The translations under genes and the position numbers were made by a program. The notes under the pieces are model-generated. The model did no database searches. It was not told where the DNA came from and worked only from the letters and a program-made list of their open reading frames with translations. A DNA stretch of 64,000 nucleotides from UBA1413 sp964461455 (GTDB taxonomy: Bacteria; Bacteroidota; Bacteroidia; Bacteroidales; Prolixibacteraceae): positions 1-64,000 of the forward strand of contig CAYWUJ010000007.1 in assembly GCA_964461455.1 (NCBI GenBank). Direction: 5' to 3'. The stretch's first letter is position 1. Every line of letters begins with the position of its first letter. This document shows, in pieces, positions 41,348 through 50,178 of the stretch.

Positions 41348-43186
41348 TCATGCCAGCAGTGCTTTTTCGTAGGCCAGGTCGTAAAATTTTCCCAGGTTGG
41401 TCCAGTCAAAGTGGGGCGATGCGGCCTCACAATTGTTCCGCATGGTAATGCGTTCGCGGCGGTTCTGTTGCACAAACCTGAAGAGGATGTCGGCCAGCTG
41501 GCTGGCTGCCTGGTTGAAATCACGGTTTCTCCGCTCCACAATGAACATCCCTGCCTTGTCGTGATCGGGGAAGTTGTTCATGACATAATCCCCGAAACCT
41601 GACAGGTCACTGGTCACCGACGGAATGCCACTGGCCAGGCTCTCCAGAGGGGTGTATCCCCAGGGCTCATAGTAACTGGGGAAAATGCCCAGGTGACAGC
41701 CCCTGACAAACTGGGAATAGTCCATCTTGAAGAGGGGATTGGATGCCGCCACAAAATCGGGATGGTAGACCACTTTCACCTTGTCGTGCTGGTTATTGAC
41801 CAGGTTGGCGGTGCGCAGGAAGTTGAGGACTTCATCCTTATGGTCGTCGATAAGGTTGTGGGTGACCACCTTGGGGAGTCTTTTTGATTTCCAGCTCTGC
41901 ACGAAGCGGCGGAGCTTGAGCTTGTTGTAGTCATCGACCAGTTCCGTCAGGTCGGGAAACTGGTAAGGACCGCTGTCGGCAGTGATCTTCCGGTAAAGCT
42001 TGTCGCCCAACTGCACTTCGATTTCCTCACAGGCCCTGCGGATATCCTCGATCTGGGCCTTGGCTTCCAGCACTTCCGGGTTGAAAGAGTGGAAGGGCTG
42101 CTTGGTGATGAAGAAACAGACCACGGTGCGGTCAATCCCGGCATATTGCATTTTCCAGTTCAGGCGCGCCAGCGCCTCCAGGGTCAGGTCATACCCCTTG
42201 TTGTGGTATTCATACCTTCCCGAAGTAAAGAAATAGATGGTCTTGTCCAGGTCAAAAGAGTAGCTCTGGAAAAAGTGACCCATCACGAAATCGTGTATTT
42301 TGCTTTTGTTTTCGGCGTGCAGGTTCTGGATCTGATGAAGGACTTCAAAGCGGGTGATGTTGAGCCCGTTGGGAACGATCACCTCGGGTTCCCTGCCCAG
42401 GAGGTATTTGCATTCCCTGGCGGTCACGCTGCTGACGGTGGAGAAAACGTGCGCTCCGTGGGCTGCGGCTCTTTCGATATCGACAATGGCCCGAACATTG
42501 AAAAAGTTGGCTTCCTTTTCCCAGTCATACATTTCCAGATGGTCATAGAAATCGTTGTCGTTCATGGCCAGGTATCGCCCCAGCAGGGTGGCATGGGTGG
42601 TGAAGACTGTTTTGATATTGAGGTTGTCGCGACGGATTCCGGGAATCGGCAAGCCGGCCATCCATTCATGGAAATGGGCGATGATCTTGTCATAGCAACC
42701 ACCGAGCTCGCACATGATCCTGAAGAACTCCTTGACCTGGAATCCGAAGGCCGCTACCTGGTTGAGCAACTGGTCGTTCTCGGGAATGGTAATGTGGTGG
42801 TGATCCCAGATGAAATATTTGATTTCTCCCAGCCTGTCAAAAACGGTAAAGGGATCGAAAAGCACCACCCTGGGGCGCCCCGAAACAATCCACTGACCGT
42901 AATGGACCTGGTAGCCCATTTCCCTCATCTTCATTACGGCCTGTCCTACCGGTCCTGAATAGTCGGTGCAGGGGTCAAAATTGGCCGCTGCCTGGTTCTC
43001 AAAATAGGGCCCCAGCAATACGTAATTTTCCTTTCCGCATTTCTCGATCACCGAAGGTACCTTGGATCTGATAACAGTGTAGATCCCTCCTACCTGGTTG
43101 CATACTTCCCAGGCTATTTCAAACAGCTTAACCCCATGGTAAACGCTGTACTCTTCGTTATCCCTTGAATATGTGTCGCTTTGCAT
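41348..43186 (-). CDS. glycogen synthase, GT3-like (eukaryotic type)
   Basis: A 612-residue glycosyltransferase. The start LFEIAWEVCNQVGGIYTVIRSKV is the signature of the animal/fungal GT3 glycogen synthase group also found in Bacteroidota, rather than bacterial GlgA. Other marks are YDKIIAHFHEWMAGLPIPG, the FFTSGRYEYHNKGYDLTLEAL segment, and the C-terminal SYYEPWGYTPLESLASGIPSVTSDLSGFGDYV. It elongates alpha-1,4-glucan using nucleotide glucose. It is preceded by a gap with a strong terminator for the ompH operon and by a 13-base palindrome (43234-43246). Confidence 0.93.
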   Translation of the reverse strand: MQSDTYSRDNEEYSVYHGVKLFEIAWEVCNQVGGIYTVIRSKVPSVIEKCGKENYVLLGPYFENQAAANFDPCTDYSGPVGQAVMKMREMGYQVHYGQWIVSGRPRVVLFDPFTVFDRLGEIKYFIWDHHHITIPENDQLLNQVAAFGFQVKEFFRIMCELGGCYDKIIAHFHEWMAGLPIPGIRRDNLNIKTVFTTHATLLGRYLAMNDNDFYDHLEMYDWEKEANFFNVRAIVDIERAAAHGAHVFSTVSSVTARECKYLLGREPEVIVPNGLNITRFEVLHQIQNLHAENKSKIHDFVMGHFFQSYSFDLDKTIYFFTSGRYEYHNKGYDLTLEALARLNWKMQYAGIDRTVVCFFITKQPFHSFNPEVLEAKAQIEDIRRACEEIEVQLGDKLYRKITADSGPYQFPDLTELVDDYNKLKLRRFVQSWKSKRLPKVVTHNLIDDHKDEVLNFLRTANLVNNQHDKVKVVYHPDFVAASNPLFKMDYSQFVRGCHLGIFPSYYEPWGYTPLESLASGIPSVTSDLSGFGDYVMNNFPDHDKAGMFIVERRNRDFNQAASQLADILFRFVQQNRRERITMRNNCEAASPHFDWTNLGKFYDLAYEKALLA

Positions 43187-43233
43187 TTCAGTTCAGTTTA
43201 GTAAACACCGGCAATGAAAGTAGTTAAAAAAAC

Positions 43234-43246
43234 GGAACATTGTTCC
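43234..43246. promoter_or_regulatory. 13-base palindrome upstream of glycogen synthase
   Basis: GGAAC-ATT-GTTCC is a perfect inverted repeat 48 bases upstream of the glycogen synthase start. It could be an operator. No matching regulator is encoded nearby. Confidence 0.35.
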
Positions 43247-43392
43247 TGATATGTTTTACGACATTTGTGCAATCAGGGGATGGACCCCTTTTCATAACCC
43301 TCAGGCACAGTTCCCCGGTTGCCCCGGCCGGCGCTCCACACCTGCCCCTGACCCGTCACTTCTGTTGTGGAAAATGCAGAACTCCATTACAA

Positions 43393-43433
43393 GAAAAAAG
43401 GCTTTCCCAATCATTTGGGAAAGCCTTTTTTTA
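43393..43433 (-). terminator. strong intrinsic terminator after the ompH operon
   Basis: AGGCTTTCCCAA-TCAT-TTGGGAAAGCCT is a perfect 12-pair stem with a four-base loop. It is flanked by an A run on one side and a T run on the other, so it works on both strands. It lies 19 bases after the last ompH gene and separates it from glycogen synthase. Confidence 0.88.
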
Positions 43434-43451
43434 TGCTGCTTCTGTGGATTC

Positions 43452-43979
43452 TTATTTGATTCCCAGTTTAGCCTTGGCCAGGGGGAGTACATCGACACTT
43501 TCGTTTGATTTGTAAAGTACGGTGCCCAATTCTCCGCTCACGTCGAAGACATAGATCAGACCCTTTTCCTTGCCCACATCGGCAACGGCTTTCTGGGCTT
43601 TCTCGAAGATTGGCCTGAGCATCTCGGACTGCTTCTGCTGCAGTTGCTGCTGGGCTACCTGGGAGAAATTCTGGATGCGCTGCTGCAGGTCCGAAATGTC
43701 GGTTTCCCTGGCTGTGCGCACGATCTCAGAAAGGGAGTCGCGCTTGGTAATATACTCCTTGTATTTATTCTCAAGCTCCTGCTGCATAGTGCCCATCTGG
43801 TCTTCCAGTCCCTTGGCTTCCTTGTTGTATTCGGCTTCGGCAGTCAACCTTTCTGGCATTACCTGGATGAGCGCCTGAAGGTCAATGTGCCCGAATTTGG
43901 CTTCCTGTGCACCGGCAAAACCTGCAAACATGAAAAGTGCAGCAAACGTCAATAATGCGGTTAATTTTCTCATGATCAA
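43452..43979 (-). CDS. OmpH/Skp-family periplasmic chaperone (second copy)
   Basis: A 175-residue protein with a signal peptide (MRKLTALLTFAALFMFAGFAGAQE) and a long coiled-coil of Skp/OmpH type, with the FGHIDLQALIQVMPER start and LEDQMGTMQQELENKYKEY stalk. Skp-like trimers hold unfolded outer-membrane proteins. It lies 42 bases after the first copy, with a perfect -7 box in between, so it may be transcribed both with and apart from the operon. It ends with a Lys-rich LGIK. Confidence 0.93.
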   Translation of the reverse strand: MIMRKLTALLTFAALFMFAGFAGAQEAKFGHIDLQALIQVMPERLTAEAEYNKEAKGLEDQMGTMQQELENKYKEYITKRDSLSEIVRTARETDISDLQQRIQNFSQVAQQQLQQKQSEMLRPIFEKAQKAVADVGKEKGLIYVFDVSGELGTVLYKSNESVDVLPLAKAKLGIK

Positions 43980-44003
43980 TGTTGAAATTTTAAATTGTGG
44001 TCA

Positions 44004-44011
44004 CAAATATA
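44004..44011 (-). promoter_or_regulatory. -7 box (TATATTTG) of the second ompH gene
   Basis: CAAATATA reads TATATTTG on the minus strand, a perfect consensus within the 42-base gap between the two ompH genes. It lies 25 bases upstream of the second gene's start. Confidence 0.5.
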
Positions 44012-44021
44012 GATAATTAAA

Positions 44022-44534
44022 TTACTTATAGCCCAGTTTTTGCAAAACCTGGTCGCTAAGGTCAAATTTCGGGTTGGTGACAAAGAGGGTAGTCCCCCCT
44101 GCCTTGTCGAAAATCACGGCATAGGCACCTTCGGTAGTGATCTCTTCGACAGCAGCATAGATATCATCCTGAAGTGGCTTGATCAATCCCTGCCGCTTTT
44201 TGAAAAGCTCACCGCTGGGTCCGAAATACTCACGCTGTAGTTCTTTGTACTCTTTTTCCTTCGAGATGATCACATCCTCACGTTTGCGTTTCATGTCGGC
44301 CGAAAGCAGGACACTTTCAGCCTGAAAATCCTGGTACATTTTTTCAATGTCGGCATACATGGTTTCCAGCTCCTTCTGGTACTGTTTTGACAGTTGGTCG
44401 AGCTGCTCCTGGGCCGCATTGAATGCCGGGATGTTTTTCAGTATGTACTCTGAATCGATAAAGGCGAATTTCTGGGCGAAGCCTGCCACGGCAAAGGCGA
44501 TTACCATTCCCAGAGTCAGCATTGTTTTTTTCAT
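44022..44534 (-). CDS. OmpH/Skp-family periplasmic chaperone (first copy)
   Basis: A 170-residue protein with a signal peptide (MLTLGMVIAFAVAGFAQ) followed by FAFIDSEYILKNIPAFNAAQEQLDQL and a coiled-coil stalk. The C terminus FDLSDQVLQKLGYK is typical of the Bacteroidota OmpH proteins. It follows bamA after a 198-base gap. Two non-identical ompH genes next to bamA are the usual arrangement in this phylum and probably share the work of delivering barrels to BamA. Confidence 0.93.
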   Translation of the reverse strand: MKKTMLTLGMVIAFAVAGFAQKFAFIDSEYILKNIPAFNAAQEQLDQLSKQYQKELETMYADIEKMYQDFQAESVLLSADMKRKREDVIISKEKEYKELQREYFGPSGELFKKRQGLIKPLQDDIYAAVEEITTEGAYAVIFDKAGGTTLFVTNPKFDLSDQVLQKLGYK

Positions 44535-44732
44535 GTGCTTAAATTATAACGTTCATTTGAAAAATTACTGGAAACACATGTAATGCCCATGTGGTTATTT
44601 TTGCGATTATTGTCCATTTTCAGCGGTCGCAATGAATTGCTTGGCAATTTCATCACGGTTGGTGCATAATCATGTATGGTCATTTCATGTCTTTTTATTC
44701 TAATTACAAATAACGGGCCAAATCGATAACCA
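44535..44732 (-). other. gap between bamA and the first ompH gene
   Basis: The 198 bases are AT-rich and hold no open frame of note. No perfect TAnnTTTG box, terminator hairpin or RNA was found, so readthrough from bamA is the simplest source of transcription. Confidence 0.35.
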
Positions 44733-47462
44733 TCAGAATTGCTGTCCGATAACAAAATGGAAGTTTCCGCGATTGGCATCACGGTTCCACGGGATTTCGT
44801 CAAATCCGTATCCCCAGTCGATTCCCATCAGTCCGAACATGGGCAGGTAGATACGTACGCCCACACCTGCCGAACGGTACAATTTGAAGGGGTTATAATC
44901 CCTGAAGAGATCGTTGGTATTTCCGGCTTCGAGGAAGGTGAGGGCATAAATGGTGGCGCTGGGTTTCAGGGTTACGGGATAGCGCAGTTCCATGGTGAAC
45001 TTGGAGTACATCTTGGACCCGTTCCGTTTGTAACTCAGGCTGTAGTCCTTATATCCGCGCATTGAAACGTAGTCGGTACCATAATAACTGTATCCCGACA
45101 TGCCCGAGCCCCCGACGATGAATCCTTCAAAGGGCGACTGGCGGTTTTCGTCGTAATACCCCAGGAACCCCAATTCAAAGGCGGTCCTCATCACCAGGTT
45201 GGAATTGCGGCTCAGGGCATTGTAGGATTGACCCTTGAACAACCATTTGTGATATTCTATCCAGCGGAATTTATCGGCATTTGAGACCTCAGGATCGCTC
45301 CAGTCGGTTTTGGAAAACCAGGAATAGGGAGGAGTGAACTTCATGGTCAGCGAGAAGGCCGATCCCTTTCTGGAATACAGGGGATTGTCGACCGAGTTGC
45401 GGCTGATGACGGTTTTAAAACTCAGGTTATTGCTGGTTCCGTTGACGTTACCCTGTTCATCGGCCAGAAAGTCAAAATAAGAGGCCATGTTCTGCAACCT
45501 GTAGTGTTCAAAGGCGGCTTCGTGGGTGATGGCAAACCAGTCGTCGGGCCATGAAAGCCGGTATCCGTAACCCAGCGAAACGGCCAGGGTTTCCCAGATC
45601 TCATCATCGGTCTCATCATCGTTCTCCGAGTCATAATTGTACTGGTAGGAGGGATAATATCCGCCATAACCCCCGTATGAACTTCCGTAGCCTCCATAGC
45701 CTCCGTAACCGCCGTAGCCACCATAGGGGGAATACCCGCCGTAGCCTCCGTAAGGGGAGTAGCCGCCGTAACCGCCGTAAGGCGAATAACCGCCGTAGCC
45801 ACCATAAGGATTGTTGTAGTAGTTCTGGTAATAGTTATTGGCGCTGAAATTCACCCGTGACCAGGAAAAGGACATGGAAAAGGAGTTGGGTTTTTTACCT
45901 CCCAGCCAGGGCTCAAAGAAGGAGAGGCTGGCCGTTTTGTAATACTGGCCGCTGGTCTGGTACCTCACACTCAGGGTCTGTCCGTCGCCGCTGGGCAGTG
46001 GACGCCACGCCTCCTTGTTGAAGATGTTACGTGCCGAGAAGTTGGCGAATTTCAAGCCCACGGAGCCCACGAACATGCCGGCACCCCAGCCTCCCGACAG
46101 CTCTATCTGGTCGTTGGCTTTTTCCTCCAGCTGGTAGTTGACATCAACGGTCCCGTCTTCGGGGTGGGGCACTACGTCGGGCACGATGGCTTCGGGGTCG
46201 AAATGGCCCAACTGTGCCAGCTCACGTATCGAACGGATAATATTGTTCTTGCTGTAGAGATCACCGGGATAGGTGCGCAGTTCCCGGCGGGCCACATGTT
46301 CATGTGTCTTGGTGTTCCCCGTGATGCCGATCTTGTTGATGGTGGCCTGCTTACCCTCATATATGCGCATCTCCAGGTCTATGCTGTCCTTTTCGATATT
46401 GACCTCCACGGGCTCTATCTGTGAAAATAAATAGCCATTATCCTGATAGGCAATGTTCAGTACGGCGTCTTCATCTTCCAGAAGCCTTTTGTTCAGCAGC
46501 TTCTGGTCGAAAACATCCCCTTTCTTGACTCCAAGAACGGTATTGAGGTAATCGGCCGGATAAACGGTATTCCCTACCCAGCGGATATCCCTGAAATAAT
46601 ACTGGTCCCCTTCCTCCAGCCAGATCTCCACGTTGACGCGGTTCTTTTTCTCTGTGGAGGCATATACCGAATCCCTGACAATCACGGCATCACGGTACCC
46701 CTTCTGGTTGTATTTCTTCACCAGGTTCACCTTGTCCTCCCTGAATTTGTCATCCAGGTATTTCTTGGTCCTGAAGAAATTGTAGATTTTCTTGGCGTTG
46801 GTCTTTTTCATGGACCTTTCCAGGACGATGTATTTGACTTCCTCATTGCCATGGATGATGACATCCTGAATTTTCACCTTTTCCTTCTTGTCGACCCTGA
46901 TGTCGAGGATGATGGTATTGGCCTGTGCGGTGTCGTCGCGCTGGATGATGTTCACATCGGTATTGAGAAACCCCTTTTCCAGGAAGATGTTTTTGATCAG
47001 CCGCTGGGCGTTGTTGATCTGGTTGTCAGTGACCTGGCTCCCCTTGAGCAGCAATACCTTGGCGGTGATGTCGTCTCTTTCTGATTTGGTGATTCCCGAG
47101 TAATTCACATCGCCCAAACGGGGGCGCTCCTGAAGGTAAATATCGATCCACACATCGTTGCCCACCACCTTGGGGGCCGTGATCTTCACGTCAGAAAAAA
47201 GACCCTGCTGCCATAGTTTCTTGATGGCGGAAGTCACCTCTTCCCCCGGATAGTCGATTTCCTGACCGACACTCAGCCCTGAAAGCTGTATCAGCACATC
47301 ACGGTCGAGGTACTTGATTCCGGAAATCGCGATCTCAGCAATGGTGAGTTTCCGCGGACTGGAATAGTAAACTGAATGGAGGGTGCTGTCGGCCACCTGC
47401 CCCCAGGCACCGGTGACACCCACCAACAGGAGGAAGAGTATAGGTAAAATTTTCTTTCGCAT
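44733..47462 (-). CDS. bamA: outer-membrane assembly factor BamA with a Gly/Tyr repeat loop
   Basis: A 909-residue Omp85 protein. A signal peptide (ILPILFLLLVGVTGAWGQ) is followed by five POTRA units up to about residue 430, then the 16-strand barrel ending GNFHFVIGQQF with the terminal Phe. It folds and inserts outer-membrane proteins. Near residues 551-601 the barrel is interrupted by tandem YGGYGGYSP-like units and then an acidic stretch (DSENDDETDDE), likely an extracellular loop. The gene lies between uppS and ompH in the usual order. The repeat is unusual for BamA. Confidence 0.95.
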   Translation of the reverse strand: MRKKILPILFLLLVGVTGAWGQVADSTLHSVYYSSPRKLTIAEIAISGIKYLDRDVLIQLSGLSVGQEIDYPGEEVTSAIKKLWQQGLFSDVKITAPKVVGNDVWIDIYLQERPRLGDVNYSGITKSERDDITAKVLLLKGSQVTDNQINNAQRLIKNIFLEKGFLNTDVNIIQRDDTAQANTIILDIRVDKKEKVKIQDVIIHGNEEVKYIVLERSMKKTNAKKIYNFFRTKKYLDDKFREDKVNLVKKYNQKGYRDAVIVRDSVYASTEKKNRVNVEIWLEEGDQYYFRDIRWVGNTVYPADYLNTVLGVKKGDVFDQKLLNKRLLEDEDAVLNIAYQDNGYLFSQIEPVEVNIEKDSIDLEMRIYEGKQATINKIGITGNTKTHEHVARRELRTYPGDLYSKNNIIRSIRELAQLGHFDPEAIVPDVVPHPEDGTVDVNYQLEEKANDQIELSGGWGAGMFVGSVGLKFANFSARNIFNKEAWRPLPSGDGQTLSVRYQTSGQYYKTASLSFFEPWLGGKKPNSFSMSFSWSRVNFSANNYYQNYYNNPYGGYGGYSPYGGYGGYSPYGGYGGYSPYGGYGGYGGYGGYGSSYGGYGGYYPSYQYNYDSENDDETDDEIWETLAVSLGYGYRLSWPDDWFAITHEAAFEHYRLQNMASYFDFLADEQGNVNGTSNNLSFKTVISRNSVDNPLYSRKGSAFSLTMKFTPPYSWFSKTDWSDPEVSNADKFRWIEYHKWLFKGQSYNALSRNSNLVMRTAFELGFLGYYDENRQSPFEGFIVGGSGMSGYSYYGTDYVSMRGYKDYSLSYKRNGSKMYSKFTMELRYPVTLKPSATIYALTFLEAGNTNDLFRDYNPFKLYRSAGVGVRIYLPMFGLMGIDWGYGFDEIPWNRDANRGNFHFVIGQQF
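45661..45810 (-). repeat. 27-base tandem repeat coding YGGYGGYSP units in bamA
   Basis: Three to four copies of a nine-residue unit (YGGYGGYSP) plus further GGY triplets are coded here. The copies differ in synonymous codon positions, so the protein pattern is better kept than the DNA. The first copies are in register at 27 bases. It lies wholly within bamA. Confidence 0.85.
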
Positions 47463-47477
47463 TCTGATCAGGTTAAT

Positions 47478-48221
47478 TTATCGGGCTATTTGTTCACTTG
47501 TCATTCCAAACCTTCTTTCGCGGTTCTGGAAATCGGCGACGGCTTCGAAAAGGTCTTCCTTCCGGAAGTCAGGCCACAGTTTTTCGGTGAAGTAAAGTTC
47601 GGAGTAGGCTATCTGCCACAACAGGAAATTGCTGATTCTGTATTCTCCGCTGGTGCGAATCAGCAGTTCCGGGTCAGGGATTCCGGCAGTGGACAAGTAT
47701 TTTTCAAATAGTTCGTTGTTAATGGTGGCGGGGTCGATCTTGCGGGCGCAGGCATCGGCCGATATTCTTTTTGTGGCTTCGACGATTTCCCACTTGGAAC
47801 TGTAGCTCAGGGCCAGAATCAACGTCAGACCCCTGTTATTTTGCAGTTTGTCGATGCAGCCATGGAGTGTGCCGCTCACATCGGGGGGGAGTTTCCCGGT
47901 GTCACCGATCACCTTCAGCCTGACCTTATTCTTCATCAGGTTGTCGGTTTCGGCTTCGATGGCGTAAACCAGCAGACTCATGAGGGCTTCCACTTCCTCC
48001 CTGGGCCGCGACCAGTTTTCTGTGGAAAAAGCGTACAGGGTCAGAAAGGAGATGCCAATCTCACCGGCGCCTTCGACGGTCGAGCGAACCGCATCGATCC
48101 CCTGCTCGTGACCGAAGGTCCGCGTGTTGCCATGACGGGCGGCCCAACGGCCGTTGCCGTCCATGATAATGGCGACATGCTTTGGTATCTTGTTGATATT
48201 CAGAATTTCTTTAGTTAACAC
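47478..48221 (-). CDS. uppS: isoprenyl transferase (undecaprenyl diphosphate synthase)
   Basis: A 247-residue cis-prenyltransferase. HVAIIMDGNGRWAARHG near the start carries the catalytic Asp, LTLYAFSTENWSRPREEV and the C-terminal PELLIRTSGEYRISNFLLWQIAYSELYFT are the other conserved blocks. It makes the lipid carrier for peptidoglycan and other wall polymers. It lies six bases after the DUF6089 gene and 15 bases before bamA, so all three are in one unit. Confidence 0.96.
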   Translation of the reverse strand: MLTKEILNINKIPKHVAIIMDGNGRWAARHGNTRTFGHEQGIDAVRSTVEGAGEIGISFLTLYAFSTENWSRPREEVEALMSLLVYAIEAETDNLMKNKVRLKVIGDTGKLPPDVSGTLHGCIDKLQNNRGLTLILALSYSSKWEIVEATKRISADACARKIDPATINNELFEKYLSTAGIPDPELLIRTSGEYRISNFLLWQIAYSELYFTEKLWPDFRKEDLFEAVADFQNRERRFGMTSEQIAR

Positions 48222-48227
48222 GCTTTT

Positions 48228-48980
48228 TTAATTTTTTGAATCGTACGCAGGGCAAGGCTTTTTTCCCATATAAATCTTATAGGTCAGATGAACCCCCAAA
48301 AATCCCATCCAGTCGTTGTTGTGCATCCAGTCGGTGAAAGTCACTTTTTCAGTCATCAGTGCCTGATCAGAAGGATCGTCCCATTTTCCATACCCCAGGG
48401 GGTCGTCCAGGTCATCCAAACCATCGTTGAAGAGTTTCCGCATCTGGTATTCTACGCCCACTCCCATACGCTTCCCGACATTCAGCTTAAAACCCATGCC
48501 AAAGGGAAGGGTGGGGGCAATGACGGAGTGATCACCGGGGTACCTTGCTTCAGGATGGCTGGGGTTTACGGCCGCCAGTTCACTCCTGACTTCATAATTA
48601 TAATAGGATACCCCCGCACCCGCGGTGATATAACTCGTAAAGGAGGTATTCTTGTTCCCCAGCATATACCTGAGGTAGTTGATCTCCACCTGCAGCGAGA
48701 GGTCCTGCACCGGTTTGCTGAAATTCCAGTCTGCTCCCTGAAAGGTTCCTTCACCGGCAACCTTGCCGGTCAGAAACATCAGCCGGACACTGGTGCGCTG
48801 GTGAAAATTGTACCTGAAGTAACCTCCCAGCATGGGAAAGGTCTGCGGTACCAGGGTATTCCCCCTGATGTCGCCCAGATATCCAGAAGCACCTCCCCAA
48901 ATTCCGATATCGGCTGTCACCTGTGACCAGACTGCCCCCCCCCATAACAGCAAAGCTGTCATCAAAACTATCTTCCTCAT
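48228..48980 (-). CDS. DUF6089-family outer-membrane protein
   Basis: A 250-residue protein with a signal peptide (MTALLLWGGAVWSQ), then beta-rich sequence beginning DIGIWGGASGYLGDIRGN, as in the DUF6089 family that sits next to uppS in Bacteroidota. Later words are YFRYNFHQRTSVRLMF and VGVEYQMRKLFNDGLDDLDDPL. It probably forms a small barrel. Function is unknown. It opens the transcription unit with uppS and bamA, behind a 306-base gap. Confidence 0.85.
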   Translation of the reverse strand: MRKIVLMTALLLWGGAVWSQVTADIGIWGGASGYLGDIRGNTLVPQTFPMLGGYFRYNFHQRTSVRLMFLTGKVAGEGTFQGADWNFSKPVQDLSLQVEINYLRYMLGNKNTSFTSYITAGAGVSYYNYEVRSELAAVNPSHPEARYPGDHSVIAPTLPFGMGFKLNVGKRMGVGVEYQMRKLFNDGLDDLDDPLGYGKWDDPSDQALMTEKVTFTDWMHNNDWMGFLGVHLTYKIYMGKKPCPAYDSKN

Positions 48981-49286
48981 CGGATCCCAAATTTCATATT
49001 TCTACGCTGCACCGGGGTGTGGGTTGTCATCTGTTCACATTCTGTGTAAGCCGCTAAGCGAAAGGATATGCTGGCCGGAATCCAGGATGCCGGACAGCCC
49101 TGTAAAAGGAAATATTCCTGATTTTGCCCTTTGTAACTTACAGTAAATCAATGAACTATATACCTGTTCTCTTAAACATAAATGAAAAAGAGTGGTACAA
49201 AAGTAATATAATTTGAAAAAATCCGCACCCGGACGCTCTTATAAAACCCTAACTGGGGTTAAAAATTGTTAAGTCCTGAAAATTTA
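48981..49286 (-). promoter_or_regulatory. intergenic region with candidate promoter of the DUF6089-uppS-bamA unit
   Basis: This 306-base gap between nadK and the DUF6089 gene has no convincing open frame. At 49198-49205 CAAAAGTA reads TACTTTTG on the minus strand, a perfect TAnnTTTG, implying a leader of about 210 bases. No riboswitch or RNA was recognised, and no clear terminator for nadK was seen. Confidence 0.4.
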
Positions 49287-50168
49287 TCAATTACGGCTGT
49301 CAGCGCCCCACATCAGCTTGTTGCGGAGGGTCTGGAAAAAGCTCTGTTCGGGGAGGTGGAGGGTTCTGAGGCGGAAGCCTGCCTTGCGGATGGTAATGGT
49401 GGTATCGAGGGGTACGGTAACCGAGCGGGAGTCGAGAGATGTCAGGTATTGATTTCCCCGTCCTTCCACCCTGAGATGAATCTCATAATGGTCGGGGACC
49501 ACTACGGGTCTGACGGTCAGGTTATGGGGGGCGATGGGGTTGATGACGAAATTGGCGGCATCGGGAGCCAGGATGGGCCCGCCCACACTCAGGGAGTAAG
49601 CCGTGGACCCTGTGGGTGTGGCGATGATGAGCCCGTCGGCCCAGATCGAGGTCATGAATTCCCCGTTGATGCTGGCCTGGATGTTGATCATCGAGGAACT
49701 GTCGGTCTTCAGCACCGTCATCTCATTGAGGGCGTAGTTGAATTCGAAATGGGGAGCTCCGTCGAGGGTCACCTCCAGGAGGCTCCGCTCGATAACGCTG
49801 TACTTCCCCTGAAGAATGCTGGTGAGTCCGTCGATGAGATGTTCCCTGCCGATATCGGCCAGGAATCCCAGCCTTCCGCTGTTCACCCCGACAATGGGAA
49901 TCCCGAAATTCCGGATGGTGAGGAACGAGTGGAGAAAAGTCCCATCCCCGCCAATGCTGAAAACAAAGGAAACATCGCTGCTGAAATCCTCGTGAGAGCT
50001 GAAAAAACCGTCGACATGCGGGGTAAAACTCATTTCCCTGCTGAGAAACTCATCGAAAGGCCGGTAGATGATGATTTCCACGTCATTGTCGTTCAGGTGG
50101 CGGAAAAACTGTTTCAACACCGGAAGGTACTCTTCCTGGACCTGGGTTCCGAAAACGGCAACTTTCAT
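49287..50168 (-). CDS. nadK: NAD kinase
   Basis: A 293-residue ATP-NAD kinase. The GGDG motif appears in FVFSIGGDGTFLHSF (about residues 70-84), followed by GVNSGRLGFLADIG, LNEMTVLK and GLIIATPTGSTAYSLSVGGP, all typical. It makes NADP. It lies 10 bases after the CBS-domain gene and is transcribed with it. This position next to uppS and bamA is common in Bacteroidota. Confidence 0.96.
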   Translation of the reverse strand: MKVAVFGTQVQEEYLPVLKQFFRHLNDNDVEIIIYRPFDEFLSREMSFTPHVDGFFSSHEDFSSDVSFVFSIGGDGTFLHSFLTIRNFGIPIVGVNSGRLGFLADIGREHLIDGLTSILQGKYSVIERSLLEVTLDGAPHFEFNYALNEMTVLKTDSSSMINIQASINGEFMTSIWADGLIIATPTGSTAYSLSVGGPILAPDAANFVINPIAPHNLTVRPVVVPDHYEIHLRVEGRGNQYLTSLDSRSVTVPLDTTITIRKAGFRLRTLHLPEQSFFQTLRNKLMWGADSRN

Positions 50169-50178
50169 ATCAGGGGCT

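Noticed and set aside
45661..45810. Regular repeats that might suggest a CRISPR array
   Set aside because: The repeats are in frame inside bamA, have no spacers, and code a Gly/Tyr pattern.
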